Positions 9,165 through 18,017 of a DNA stretch of 18,082 bases are shown in pieces; position 1 is the stretch's first letter, and every line of letters begins with the position of its first letter. Under the pieces are notes generated by a model that saw nothing but the letters and a program-made list of their open reading frames with translations, was not told the DNA's origin and searched no databases. Source of the DNA: Neptuniibacter sp. (GTDB lineage: Bacteria > Pseudomonadota > Gammaproteobacteria > Pseudomonadales > Balneatricaceae); the NCBI GenBank assembly GCA_030149405.1, contig JASBRM010000337.1:1-18082 (forward strand). The letters run 5' to 3'. The position numbers and the translations under genes are program-made.

Positions 9165-9248
9165 TTCAACCCCATGGGAAGCTCAAGACAATTTGTAATT
9201 TTAGACCGTTTTAGATACGAAAGTGTCCGGCCTGATTACAACAAAATA
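9165..9248 (-). promoter_or_regulatory. Leader of the giant gene with a 10-bp direct repeat
   Basis: This 84-bp gap lies between the DUF501 gene stop and the giant gene start. TTTTAGA occurs twice (9199-9205 and 9209-9215), exactly one helical turn apart. I see no hairpin terminator for the upstream operon and no convincing sigma-70 promoter, so the giant gene may be partly read from the oxyR operon. The start codon is preceded by GGGGTTGAA on the minus strand. Confidence 0.35.
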
Positions 9249-9809
9249 CTATAGCTGAGCACTTCGCACTATCTCATTCAGAGAATACCTTTGATCAAGC
9301 AGCTCTCCTAGAGCGGTACCTTGCGCTAAGTGATAAGCATAATGCATATGCAAACAGCGGATTTTATCCCACTGGGATATACCGCCTATACCGTACTTAC
9401 TATATAACGGCAGAAAACCCAGTTCCTCGATTCTCTGTTTTTGTTGATCAGAGGCCGATGCCCATCGCAGATCCACATAACGTTGCTGATCTGCAAGATG
9501 ACGTTCCAGTAGTTCCGGGTTGTTTTCTAACTCCTGCTCCAGCTCTTTAACCGCACCTGCGGTTTCTATCTCCGCAATGGCCTGATAAACATCCTTGCTG
9601 GATAACCAATACAACGTGGGGAAGGGCTTATCATTTGCCAGCAATTCCATTTGCAGAACCAAAGGGACACCCTGCTCATTTTGCACGGCGATACCCACCA
9701 TGCCATGAGGTTCACGACCCAGTTGTTTTAAGATCATTTCTTGTTGGATTGCTGAAGGTTGTATCAATTCTTTCTCACTTATTTCGTTGTTTGGATCAAA
9801 CATTGCCAT
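9249..9809 (-). CDS. DUF501 family protein
   Basis: I chose the ATG at 9809, 14 bp inside the end of recG, because GGGGTGAAG lies just upstream; it gives 186 residues. A longer frame from 9884 would overlap recG by 89 bp and adds residues unlike the family. Conserved blocks are GREPHG (31-36), PFPTLYWLS (62-70), YGIGGI (139-144) and the Cys/His-rich helix WDKIRCLHMHYAYHLA (147-162). These match DUF501, a family of unknown function found across proteobacteria and actinobacteria. The conserved Cys152, His154, His156 and His160 could bind a metal, but this is a guess. There is no signal peptide or membrane segment, so it should be cytoplasmic. The overlap with recG indicates translational coupling. 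No biochemical role should be assumed. Confidence 0.8.
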   Translation of the reverse strand: MAMFDPNNEISEKELIQPSAIQQEMILKQLGREPHGMVGIAVQNEQGVPLVLQMELLANDKPFPTLYWLSSKDVYQAIAEIETAGAVKELEQELENNPELLERHLADQQRYVDLRWASASDQQKQRIEELGFLPLYSKYGIGGISQWDKIRCLHMHYAYHLAQGTALGELLDQRYSLNEIVRSAQL

Positions 9810-11874
9810 AATCTTCACCCCGTCCCAACCAACGCTGAACAAGGGGCTCGATATGATCTGGCCATTGCTGCATCTGACCCGCAATACTTTTCACTCGGGT
9901 TAACAGATCCGAGTCTCTCTGCAAGTCAGCCATTTTAAACTGCATCACCCCGGTTTGTCGGGTGCCGAGTACTTCACCGGGCCCTCGGAGTTCCAGATCT
10001 TTTTCGGCAATCCGAAAACCATCTGTGGTCTCGCGCATCACGGCAAGACGAGCGGTACCTTGTTTAGAAAGCGGTGAGTGGTACATCAGCACACAAAAAC
10101 TTTCTACAGAACCTCGCCCAACACGGCCTCTGAGTTGATGCAGTTGAGCCAACCCAAGGCGTTCCGGATTTTCAATAATCATGACGCTGGCATTCGGCAC
10201 ATCAACCCCAACTTCTATCACCGTGGTCGCCACCAGCAGATCCAGCTCAGCACTTTTAAACTGCTGCATAATCTCGGCTTTTTCAGCCGGCTTCATCCGA
10301 CCATGCACCAGACCTACTTTTAGCTCAGGCAAAGCTTCTTTCAACTCTTCCGCCGTGACTTCCGCAGCCTGACATTGCAGAGCCTCTGATTCCTCAATCA
10401 AAGTACAGACCCAGTAAACCTGACGTTTATCTGCGCAGGCACTACGAACTCTCTGTACCACCTCATCTCTGCGGGTATCCGCAATCACAACGGTGCTGAC
10501 AGGCGTTCGGCCTGGGGGTAGTTCATCAATAATTGAGCAATCCAGATCCGCATAGGCACTCATTGTCAGTGTTCGCGGAATCGGGGTCGCGGTCATAATC
10601 AACTGATGGGGCGCTAATTCACCATTTCGGCCTTTCTCACGCAAAGATAAGCGCTGATGCACGCCAAAGCGATGCTGTTCATCAATCACCACCAGCCCCA
10701 GATCGGAAAAGACCACCTCTTCCTGAAACAGAGCATGGGTACCGACAACAACTCGAGCCTCACCGGAACGAATAAGATCCAGCTGAGCCTGTCTCTGTTT
10801 GCCTTTAAGCTTTCCAGCAAGCCAACCCACCTTGATACCCAAAGGTTCCAGCCAGTTACTGAAATTAATGTAATGCTGCTCGGCCAGTATTTCAGTTGGT
10901 GCCATCACCGCTGCCTGATAGCCACTATCTACCGATTGCAGTGCAGCCAGTGCCGCAACCACAGTTTTACCGGAGCCCACATCTCCCTGCACTAAACGCA
11001 GCATGGGATAAGGCTGTATTAGATCTGCTTTCACTTCCGCAGATACCCGTTGCTGCGCACCCGTTAGCGGGAATGGCAGTTGCTCCAGAAACAGCTGTAT
11101 CAGATCCCCCTCACCTGTTAATTCCGGGGCACCTTTCTGGCGGGTTTTCTGCCTGAGTTTGAGCAGAGAAAGATGGTGAGCCAACAACTCTTCAAAGGCC
11201 AAACGCCTTTGAGCTGGGTGAAGACCTTCCTGCAAAAGATGTTGGTCAGCATCAACAGGAGGACGATGCAGGTAGGCAATGGCATCATCCAGGCCAGGGA
11301 ATTTCCACTCCTGACGTAAGGATTCCGGTATTAACTCCTGAATAGCCCCTCGTGCGAGATAGGTCAGGGCTTGTTCGCTTAAAGCCCTTAGCCGACCCTG
11401 ATGTAAACCTTCAGTGGTTGGGTAGATGGGAGTTAAAGTTTCTTCAACCGGTGTCAGCTCTTCTGAATCCACCTTAGTGTATTCAGGGTGAACAATTTCC
11501 AGCCCATTAGGGCCTGTTCTGGCTTCGCCGAAACAGCGTAACTTCACACCTGGTTTAAGGTTATTTTTCTGGGCTGCGGAGAAATGAAAAAAGCGCAGCG
11601 TGAGGCTGCCAGTACCGTCTTGAATCCGACATAAAAGACTTCTACGACGGCCTTTACTGATATCCGCCAGTTGCACCTCTCCTTCCACAACGCATTCATC
11701 ACCCGGGCGTAAAGAGCCCATTGGAACGACTCGAGTCCGGTCCTGATACCTTAATGGAAGGTGGAAAAGCAGATCCTGCAGGTTATAAATACCCAGGTTA
11801 TGCAGCTTCTTTTCCAGAGCTGCACCGACACCTTTGAGTTCACTGACACTGATTTTAGCCAGAATTGCGGTCAT
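9796..11874 (-). CDS. recG: ATP-dependent DNA helicase RecG
   Basis: The 692-residue product has the normal RecG length. RecG reverses stalled replication forks and migrates branched DNA during recombination. The N-terminal wedge region includes the ELKGVGAALEKKL helix (12-24) and an OB fold (about 60-130). The superfamily 2 motor shows Walker A GDVGSGKT (297-304), motif Ia APTEIL, the Walker B variant DEQH (398-401), motif III TATPIPRT (428-435), and the C-terminal helicase motifs VHGRMK and QLRGRVGRG. All key residues are present. The ATG overlaps the oxyR stop as ATGA, and seven G lie just before it and may serve as ribosome-binding sequence. The pairing with oxyR is also known in pseudomonads. 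Expression is therefore expected to follow the oxyR transcript. Confidence 0.97.
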   Translation of the reverse strand: MTAILAKISVSELKGVGAALEKKLHNLGIYNLQDLLFHLPLRYQDRTRVVPMGSLRPGDECVVEGEVQLADISKGRRRSLLCRIQDGTGSLTLRFFHFSAAQKNNLKPGVKLRCFGEARTGPNGLEIVHPEYTKVDSEELTPVEETLTPIYPTTEGLHQGRLRALSEQALTYLARGAIQELIPESLRQEWKFPGLDDAIAYLHRPPVDADQHLLQEGLHPAQRRLAFEELLAHHLSLLKLRQKTRQKGAPELTGEGDLIQLFLEQLPFPLTGAQQRVSAEVKADLIQPYPMLRLVQGDVGSGKTVVAALAALQSVDSGYQAAVMAPTEILAEQHYINFSNWLEPLGIKVGWLAGKLKGKQRQAQLDLIRSGEARVVVGTHALFQEEVVFSDLGLVVIDEQHRFGVHQRLSLREKGRNGELAPHQLIMTATPIPRTLTMSAYADLDCSIIDELPPGRTPVSTVVIADTRRDEVVQRVRSACADKRQVYWVCTLIEESEALQCQAAEVTAEELKEALPELKVGLVHGRMKPAEKAEIMQQFKSAELDLLVATTVIEVGVDVPNASVMIIENPERLGLAQLHQLRGRVGRGSVESFCVLMYHSPLSKQGTARLAVMRETTDGFRIAEKDLELRGPGEVLGTRQTGVMQFKMADLQRDSDLLTRVKSIAGQMQQWPDHIEPLVQRWLGRGEDYGNV

Positions 11875-12776
11875 TGCCCCCCCGCAGGATCAAAGCTCGC
11901 AATTGCGTCAATCAGGATATCAATTGCCTGTGGACGCGGGAAACTGGCACGCCACGCAACACCCACAGTGCGTTTGGGTGCAGGCTTTTGGAATGGGCGC
12001 GTTACAACCATTTCAGAGCGCATAGGCCCATATACGGCGGACTGAGGTAATACAGAACAACCCAGGCCTGAGCCAACCATCATACGAATGGTTTCCAGAG
12101 AACTACCTTCAGTGATGGTCTGCTGATCGTGCAATGCCTGTGTCAACGTTGGGCAGGATTCGAGTACCTGATCCCTGAAACAGTGGCCCTCTCCGAGCAG
12201 CAGCAAAGGCGTATTCGGCAGTTCTTCACTGTTAATCTCTTTGTGCTTACTCCACGGATGTCCTGCTGGCATCAGCATTTCAAAGTCTTCTTCATAGAGA
12301 GGACGGGTCAGGATATCCGGTTCATTGAATGGCAATGCCAGAATGACTGCATCCAGTTCACCATTGCGGATTTTAACTCGCAGGTTCTCGGTAAAATTTT
12401 CTTCGATATACAGCGGCATATCCGGAGCCAGTTCCTGCACTTTAGAAACCAGATGCGGAAACAAATAAGGGCCAATGGTGTAGATAGCGCCTACTCTCAG
12501 CGGTGATTTCAACTGATCTTTGCCTTCCAGCGCCAGATCTTTGATGGTGTCCGCCTGCTCTAAGACCCGCTGCGCCTGTTGAACAACCTTATCTCCTACA
12601 GGTGTTACCCGAACCGAGTTCTTGCTACGCTCGAACAGCGCCACACCCAACTCTTCTTCAAGTTTCTTTACAGCAATAGAAAGCGTTGGCTGGCTGACAA
12701 AACACTTTTCCGCCGCATGACCAAAATGCTGTTCACGTGCCAGGGTAACGATGTAACGCAATTCTGTAAGGGTCAT
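11871..12776 (-). CDS. oxyR: Hydrogen-peroxide-sensing LysR regulator OxyR
   Basis: The 301-residue LysR-type regulator has an N-terminal winged helix-turn-helix (about 1-60, LRYIVTLAREQHFGHAAEK then SQPTLS) and a substrate-binding-like domain. The redox pair is C199 and C208 in the segment GEGHCFRDQVLESC, with exactly the Escherichia coli spacing and numbering, so peroxide should form the disulfide that activates catalase, peroxidase and related genes. The supporting T100 region (GAIYTIGPYLFP) is also conserved. The Shine-Dalgarno AAGGA (minus strand of 12786-12790) lies nine bases before the ATG. The gene is divergent from an SDR gene across 50 bp and overlaps recG by four bases. I saw no clear OxyR-binding site in the short intergenic gap, so autoregulation is not demonstrated. 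Confidence 0.96.
   Translation of the reverse strand: MTLTELRYIVTLAREQHFGHAAEKCFVSQPTLSIAVKKLEEELGVALFERSKNSVRVTPVGDKVVQQAQRVLEQADTIKDLALEGKDQLKSPLRVGAIYTIGPYLFPHLVSKVQELAPDMPLYIEENFTENLRVKIRNGELDAVILALPFNEPDILTRPLYEEDFEMLMPAGHPWSKHKEINSEELPNTPLLLLGEGHCFRDQVLESCPTLTQALHDQQTITEGSSLETIRMMVGSGLGCSVLPQSAVYGPMRSEMVVTRPFQKPAPKRTVGVAWRASFPRPQAIDILIDAIASFDPAGGQ
11877..11883 (-). repeat. G7 tract at the oxyR/recG junction
   Basis: Seven C on the plus strand, G7 on the coding strand, span the last codons of oxyR (GCG GGG GGG CAA TGA) directly before the ATGA overlap. In the oxyR frame the run fits the -1 slippery pattern X XXY YYZ with all G. It may also act as the recG Shine-Dalgarno. Confidence 0.7.
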
Positions 12777-12826
12777 GAAGGCAAATCCTTTGTTATTATG
12801 CAGCTCAGTTTCAGACCGGAGGCTTT
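12777..12826. promoter_or_regulatory. Compact divergent region between oxyR and the SDR gene
   Basis: Only 50 bp separate the two start codons. TATTAT (12794-12799, +) and CATAAT (rev. comp. of 12795-12800, -) are overlapping -10-like boxes facing opposite ways. Neither has a good -35, and the minus-strand one would leave a leader of about 12 nt. The SDR gene has GGAGG at 12818-12822. The oxyR promoter may instead lie inside the SDR gene. Confidence 0.3.
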
Positions 12827-13675
12827 ATGCAACAATCTACTATCCTGATCGCCGGGTGCGGTGACGTCGGCAGTGTTCTTGGACAACGGTTGCTTAAAAA
12901 AGGTCATAATGTTGTAGGCCTGCGTCGTAATATAAACCAGCTTCCATCAGGCATCCAAGGAATAAGCACTGATCTGTCTCAAATAGACGAACTGACAACC
13001 ACTCTGGCTGAACAAAGCCAATGCGATATTCTGGTCTACAGTGTCGCCGCAAGTCAGCATGATGAGCCGGGTTATCAGCAAGCCTATGTAGAAGGCTTTA
13101 AGAATCTGTTGGCAGCACTACCGGCAACTCCGAAACACATCTTCTTTACCTCCAGTAGCAGCGTGTATCACCAGAACGACAGCAGTTGGGTAGATGAAAG
13201 CAGTCCTTGCGAACCCACCGGATTCAGTGGCCGCATCATGCGTCAGGCAGAACAACAAGTTCTCACCAGTAATGTACCTGCAACGGTCGTGCGTTTCAGT
13301 GGCATATACGGTCCGGGGCGGAACCACCTGCTAAAAAGGGTGAAACGCGGCGATGTTGCCCCCGAATCACCAGACCAGTTCAGTAACCGCATTCACAGGG
13401 ATGACTGTGCCGGTGTACTCGAACATTTAATTGCAAAGGTGCTTGAAGGAGAGAATATCGAGCAGATCTATCTGGCTACGGATGATACCCCTGCAACGAT
13501 GTACGAAGTTACCCATTGGCTTTCTGCCCAGATGGATACTCCCATTCTTTCTGAAACCCATAGCCGGCGGGCAGGCAGCAAACGCTGTTCGAACCAACGC
13601 CTACGCGATAGTGGTTATGTAATGCAATTCAGCAGTTATAGAGAAGGCTACGCTGAGTTGCTTAAGGAGCTTTGA
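12827..13675 (+). CDS. Atypical short-chain dehydrogenase/NAD(P)-dependent epimerase, YeeZ-like
   Basis: The 282-residue protein has a dinucleotide-binding GCGDVG loop (10-15) in a Rossmann fold, with R33-R34 after the second strand, which favours NADP. The TSSSSVY strand (108-114) and RFSGIYGPGR (156-165) are those of extended SDR proteins. However, where the catalytic YxxxK should lie (about 133-139) the sequence reads FSGRIMR, so Tyr and Lys are missing. This places it in the atypical SDR group of YeeZ, whose reaction is unknown. GGAGG at 12818-12822 fixes the start. The gene is divergent from oxyR, convergent with ppk1, and ends at the hairpin at 13691-13712. No signal peptide or membrane segment is seen. 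It may be a redox or binding protein rather than an epimerase; the substrate cannot be assigned. Confidence 0.85.
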   Translation: MQQSTILIAGCGDVGSVLGQRLLKKGHNVVGLRRNINQLPSGIQGISTDLSQIDELTTTLAEQSQCDILVYSVAASQHDEPGYQQAYVEGFKNLLAALPATPKHIFFTSSSSVYHQNDSSWVDESSPCEPTGFSGRIMRQAEQQVLTSNVPATVVRFSGIYGPGRNHLLKRVKRGDVAPESPDQFSNRIHRDDCAGVLEHLIAKVLEGENIEQIYLATDDTPATMYEVTHWLSAQMDTPILSETHSRRAGSKRCSNQRLRDSGYVMQFSSYREGYAELLKEL

Positions 13676-13687
13676 TTCAAGAGCAGT

Positions 13688-13719
13688 AAAAAAAGGGCCC
13701 TAAGGCCCTTTTGCTTTAA
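13688..13719. terminator. Bidirectional terminator between the SDR gene and ppk1
   Basis: Arms AAAAGGGCC (13691-13699) and GGCCCTTTT (13704-13712) with a CTAA loop. An A7 run (13688-13694) gives the minus strand a good U-tract, so it is strongest for the hemB-ppk1 transcript. On the plus strand TTTTGCTTT follows the stem and should serve the SDR gene. Confidence 0.88.
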
Positions 13720-13729
13720 CTGATTCAGC

Positions 13730-15880
13730 TTACTTAGCGAACTCATCCAACAATGCCTGCTGTGCAGAGAAGACCTCTTCGCCTTCAGCAGGTTTGTTCT
13801 GGATATAGCTGCCGTCCGCCTGAAGTTCCCAGCTCTGGCAGTTGTCCTGCATGTAGTAATCCAGCTCACGCTTCAAACGCTCAGCATGCTTACCAAACAC
13901 CTGGAAGCCCGTTTCCACACGGTTGAGCATGTTGCGTTCCATCCAGTCGGCACTGGCACAGAACACATCGGGTTTGCCGTTATTACCGAAGTAATAAACA
14001 CGAGTATGCTCCAAGAAACGGCCAATGATTGATCGCACATGGATATTCTCAGACAAACCTTCAATACCCGGGCGTAAACGACACATACCCCGGATGATCA
14101 GCTCAACCTTCACACCTGCCGCTGCAGCTTCATATAAGGCACGAATCATTTTCGGTTCAGTCAGGCCATTGACCTTAACCATGATATGTCCCGGTTTACC
14201 TGATTTAGCCAAACGCGCTTCACGGCGGATCAGCTCAATCATTTTTGCATGCAGTGTGAATGGCGCGTTGTAGAGTTTTTTCAGTTTCTGAATTTTGCCC
14301 ATACCGGTCAGTTGCTGGAAGACCTTATGAACATCTTCACCCACTTCCTGATCAGAGGTCAGGAAGCTGTAATCGGAATAGAGACGCGCTGTACCCGAGT
14401 GATAATTACCGGTACCCAGATGTGAATAACGAACCAGTTGATTGCCTTCTTCACGAACAATCAACATCGCTTTAGCGTGGCACTTATAACCCACCACCCC
14501 GTACACAACCAGACAACCGGCTTCCTGAAGGCGGGCGGCCAAATGCAGGTTACTTTCTTCATCGAAACGTGCTCGCAGCTCGATCACCACGGTGACCTCA
14601 ATGCCGTTACGGGCGGCTTCCACCAGCGCATTCACAATGTCTGATTTAACACCAGTACGGTATAGGGTTTGTTTGATTGCCACCACATCCGGATCTTTAG
14701 CCGCCTGACGCAACAGGTCCACCACCGGTGTGAATGACTGGAATGGATGCAGAAGCAGCTGGTCACCGGCCTTCAGGGATTCAAAGATACTGTCACCCTT
14801 CAGTTTACCCGGCACACCCGGTGAAAATGGTTTCCAGCGCAGATCGTTATGTTCTACCAGATCACGCACAGCCATAAGACGAGTCAGGTTTACCGGGCCA
14901 TCAACCCGATAGGTCTGAGATTCATCCAGTTTGTATTCTTTTTGCAGAAATTCAATCAACGGCTCAGGTGTGCGTTGATCCACCTCCAAACGTACAGCAT
15001 CACCGTATTTACGCGAATGCAGCTCACCACGCAGGGTGTTTGCCAGGTCTTCAACCTCTTCCACATCAAAGGTCATATCCGCATTACGAGTAATACGGAA
15101 CTGGTAGCAGCCCTCTACCGTCATACCTGGGAATAGCTCGTCTGCAAACTCGTGGATGATGGAAGACAGGAAGATCAGGTTATCACCGCCTTCACACAGC
15201 TCATCCGGTAGGCGAATCAAGCGCGGCAGCGAACGTGGTGCAGGGATAATCGCCATGCCGGTTTCACGACCAAAGGCGTCTTTACCATCCAGCTCAACAA
15301 TAAAGTTAAGGCTTTTATTCACCAGTCGTGGGAACGGATGGGATGGGTCTAACCCAACCGGGCTGATCACCGGAACCACTTTTTCCTGAAAATAGGTTTG
15401 CACCCACTCACGCTGTTCCGGAGTCCACAAACGACGGCGGATAAAGTGAATGTTCTCTTTTTCCAGTTCCGGGAAAATCGTTTCATTCAGAATCTTATAC
15501 TGGCGATCGACCGTGAGATGACAGATATCACTGATCTTTTCCAGAACCGTACGTGGATGCATTGCATCCGGACCTACTGCTTCACGGCCGTATTTCAGCT
15601 GAGTCATCTGCTCAGCAACACGAATCTCAAAGAACTCATCCAGATTACTGGAGAAGATCAGCAGGAACATCAAGCGTTCCAAAAGCGGATGGCCTTCTTC
15701 AAGCGCCTGTTCCAGTACACGAATATTGAACTGCAGATGACTGAGTTCACGGTTGATATAGAGCTCTGGTGCCTTGAGGTCGACAGGAGTCTCTTCCACT
15801 TCCTGTTCGGTAATAGCAACCGTCTCACGACTTTCAATGAGCGCCGCTGCTGCTTCATTCTGTTCAACTACTTCAACCAT
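13730..15880 (-). CDS. ppk1: Polyphosphate kinase 1
   Basis: The 716-residue enzyme makes inorganic polyphosphate reversibly from ATP gamma-phosphates. After an acidic, low-complexity N-terminal extension (about 1-36) that is longer than in E. coli, the conserved N domain begins with YINRELSHLQFN (41-52) and FSSNLDEFFEIR (76-87). The two conserved histidines are H468 in CHAKAMLIV and H487 in RYSHLGTGNYH. Their spacing of 19 equals that of E. coli H435 and H454, so H468 should be the autophosphorylated residue. The C-terminal catalytic domain includes HAKMIELIRRE and the NRVETGF end motif. It lies 48 bp downstream of hemB with no visible terminator between, so the two form an operon, as also seen in pseudomonads. 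The transcript ends at the hairpin at 13688-13719. Confidence 0.96.
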   Translation of the reverse strand: MVEVVEQNEAAAALIESRETVAITEQEVEETPVDLKAPELYINRELSHLQFNIRVLEQALEEGHPLLERLMFLLIFSSNLDEFFEIRVAEQMTQLKYGREAVGPDAMHPRTVLEKISDICHLTVDRQYKILNETIFPELEKENIHFIRRRLWTPEQREWVQTYFQEKVVPVISPVGLDPSHPFPRLVNKSLNFIVELDGKDAFGRETGMAIIPAPRSLPRLIRLPDELCEGGDNLIFLSSIIHEFADELFPGMTVEGCYQFRITRNADMTFDVEEVEDLANTLRGELHSRKYGDAVRLEVDQRTPEPLIEFLQKEYKLDESQTYRVDGPVNLTRLMAVRDLVEHNDLRWKPFSPGVPGKLKGDSIFESLKAGDQLLLHPFQSFTPVVDLLRQAAKDPDVVAIKQTLYRTGVKSDIVNALVEAARNGIEVTVVIELRARFDEESNLHLAARLQEAGCLVVYGVVGYKCHAKAMLIVREEGNQLVRYSHLGTGNYHSGTARLYSDYSFLTSDQEVGEDVHKVFQQLTGMGKIQKLKKLYNAPFTLHAKMIELIRREARLAKSGKPGHIMVKVNGLTEPKMIRALYEAAAAGVKVELIIRGMCRLRPGIEGLSENIHVRSIIGRFLEHTRVYYFGNNGKPDVFCASADWMERNMLNRVETGFQVFGKHAERLKRELDYYMQDNCQSWELQADGSYIQNKPAEGEEVFSAQQALLDEFAK

Positions 15881-15928
15881 CTTGACTCAACCTCAATCAA
15901 TTCCTTTTCGGGTGATAGATCACACCGA

Positions 15929-17110
<1,182 letters not shown>

Positions 17111-17764
17111 ATGAAAAAGATCGCGGTAATTCTATCCGGTTGTGGCGTATTTGACGGTGCAGAGATTTATGAGTCTGTTTTGACTCTGTTGCAGTTGGCT
17201 GAGCGTGGTGTGGATTATCAGTGCATGGCTCCTAATATTGACCAGATGCATGTAATCAATCACCTCACGGGGGAAGTTGCCGAAAACGAAAGCCGTAACG
17301 TACTGGTTGAAGCAGCACGTCTGGCTCGTGGCGAGATTATCGACCTGGCTACAGCCAATGCAGAAGACTACGATGCTCTGATCATTCCAGGTGGTTTCGG
17401 TGCAGCTAAAAACCTCTCTGACTTTGCAGTTAAAGGCCCGGAGTGTCAGGTGAATGCAGATGTCTTGAGTTTTACCCAGGCAATGCATAAAGCGGGTAAA
17501 GCTGTCGGTCTGATCTGTATCGCTCCAGCGATGACACCGCTCATCTTTGGTGAAGGGGCAACTTGCACCATCGGTAATGACGCTGATACTGCTGCCGCAA
17601 TTGAAGCGATGGGCGGCAACCATGAAAGCTGCGGGGTAAGTGAAATCGTTATCGATCAGGAGCGTAAAATTGTCACTACTCCTGCCTATATGCTGGCAGG
17701 ATCTATCACAGAAGCGGCATCAGGTATAAGAAAGCTAGTTGACCAGGTGATTGAGCTGGCCTAA
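17111..17764 (+). CDS. elbB: ElbB family DJ-1/class I amidotransferase-like glyoxalase
   Basis: The 217-residue protein belongs to the DJ-1/PfpI fold. The nucleophile elbow is C136 in GLICIAPA (133-140). The N-terminal VILSGCGVFDGAEIYE (6-21) and IIPGGFGAAKNLSDFA (91-106) are the characteristic ElbB blocks, with E18 likely assisting the cysteine. E. coli ElbB has weak glyoxalase activity and was first linked to isoprenoid production; its physiological task is unclear. There is no signal peptide, so it should be cytoplasmic. GAGGA at 17096-17100 precedes the ATG by ten bases, and the start agrees with the conserved KKIAVILSG N-terminus. It is divergent from hemB and followed by a GC-rich hairpin, so it is probably transcribed alone. 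Confidence 0.95.
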   Translation: MKKIAVILSGCGVFDGAEIYESVLTLLQLAERGVDYQCMAPNIDQMHVINHLTGEVAENESRNVLVEAARLARGEIIDLATANAEDYDALIIPGGFGAAKNLSDFAVKGPECQVNADVLSFTQAMHKAGKAVGLICIAPAMTPLIFGEGATCTIGNDADTAAAIEAMGGNHESCGVSEIVIDQERKIVTTPAYMLAGSITEAASGIRKLVDQVIELA

Positions 17765-17776
17765 GCCGTCACGAAA

Positions 17777-17795
17777 GGGGTGGCCCTGCCACCCC
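17777..17795. terminator. GC-rich hairpin after elbB, lacking a U-tract
   Basis: Perfect arms GGGGTGGC (17777-17784) and GCCACCCC (17788-17795) with a 3-nt CCT loop, 12 bases after the elbB stop. No T-run follows on the plus strand (AATGCCATTTG), so it is not a textbook intrinsic terminator. It may end elbB transcription weakly, protect the 3' end, or work with Rho. Confidence 0.55.
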
Positions 17796-18017
17796 AATGC
17801 CATTTGCGATTTCCCCTGAATAAATAGTATTAAATCTATCCACTCTTACTTCTTAACCGTTTATAATTTCACCAGTTTTAAGATCTAATCAGCTGAAATA
17901 ATTACCTTTTGTATACCGTACCCTATTTTTAGACTCACTCACTTGAGAGTTTATCAACTACTCAAACCATGCATTGCTGGCGGACGCTCACTTTCAGTGC
18001 GGTAAGGGAGAAGTGCT
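17796..18017 (+). promoter_or_regulatory. Non-coding leader with a bulged hairpin
   Basis: I see no gene in these 222 bases. They are AT-rich up to about 17940. A hairpin at 17943-17965 pairs TTGAGAGTT with AACTACTCAA (nine pairs, one bulged base, TATC loop). TTACCT then TATTTT with a 16-bp spacer (near 17905-17932) is a weak promoter candidate. AAGGGAG at 18004-18010 is a good Shine-Dalgarno for a start at 18018. Confidence 0.35.

Noticed and set aside
9810..9884. Upstream ATG at 9884 for the DUF501 gene
   Set aside because: It would lie 89 bp inside recG and adds 25 residues with no family resemblance, while the ATG at 9809 has a good ribosome-binding site.
11877..11883. G7 tract as a phase-variation switch for oxyR
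   Set aside because: A slip there alters only the last residues of OxyR, or extends it into RecG, so it would not turn oxyR off; it is reported instead as a possible frameshift site.
17132..17623. A 163-codon open frame antisense to elbB
   Set aside because: elbB on the other strand has a clear family match over the whole region; the antisense product is Cys/His-rich without any motif pattern.
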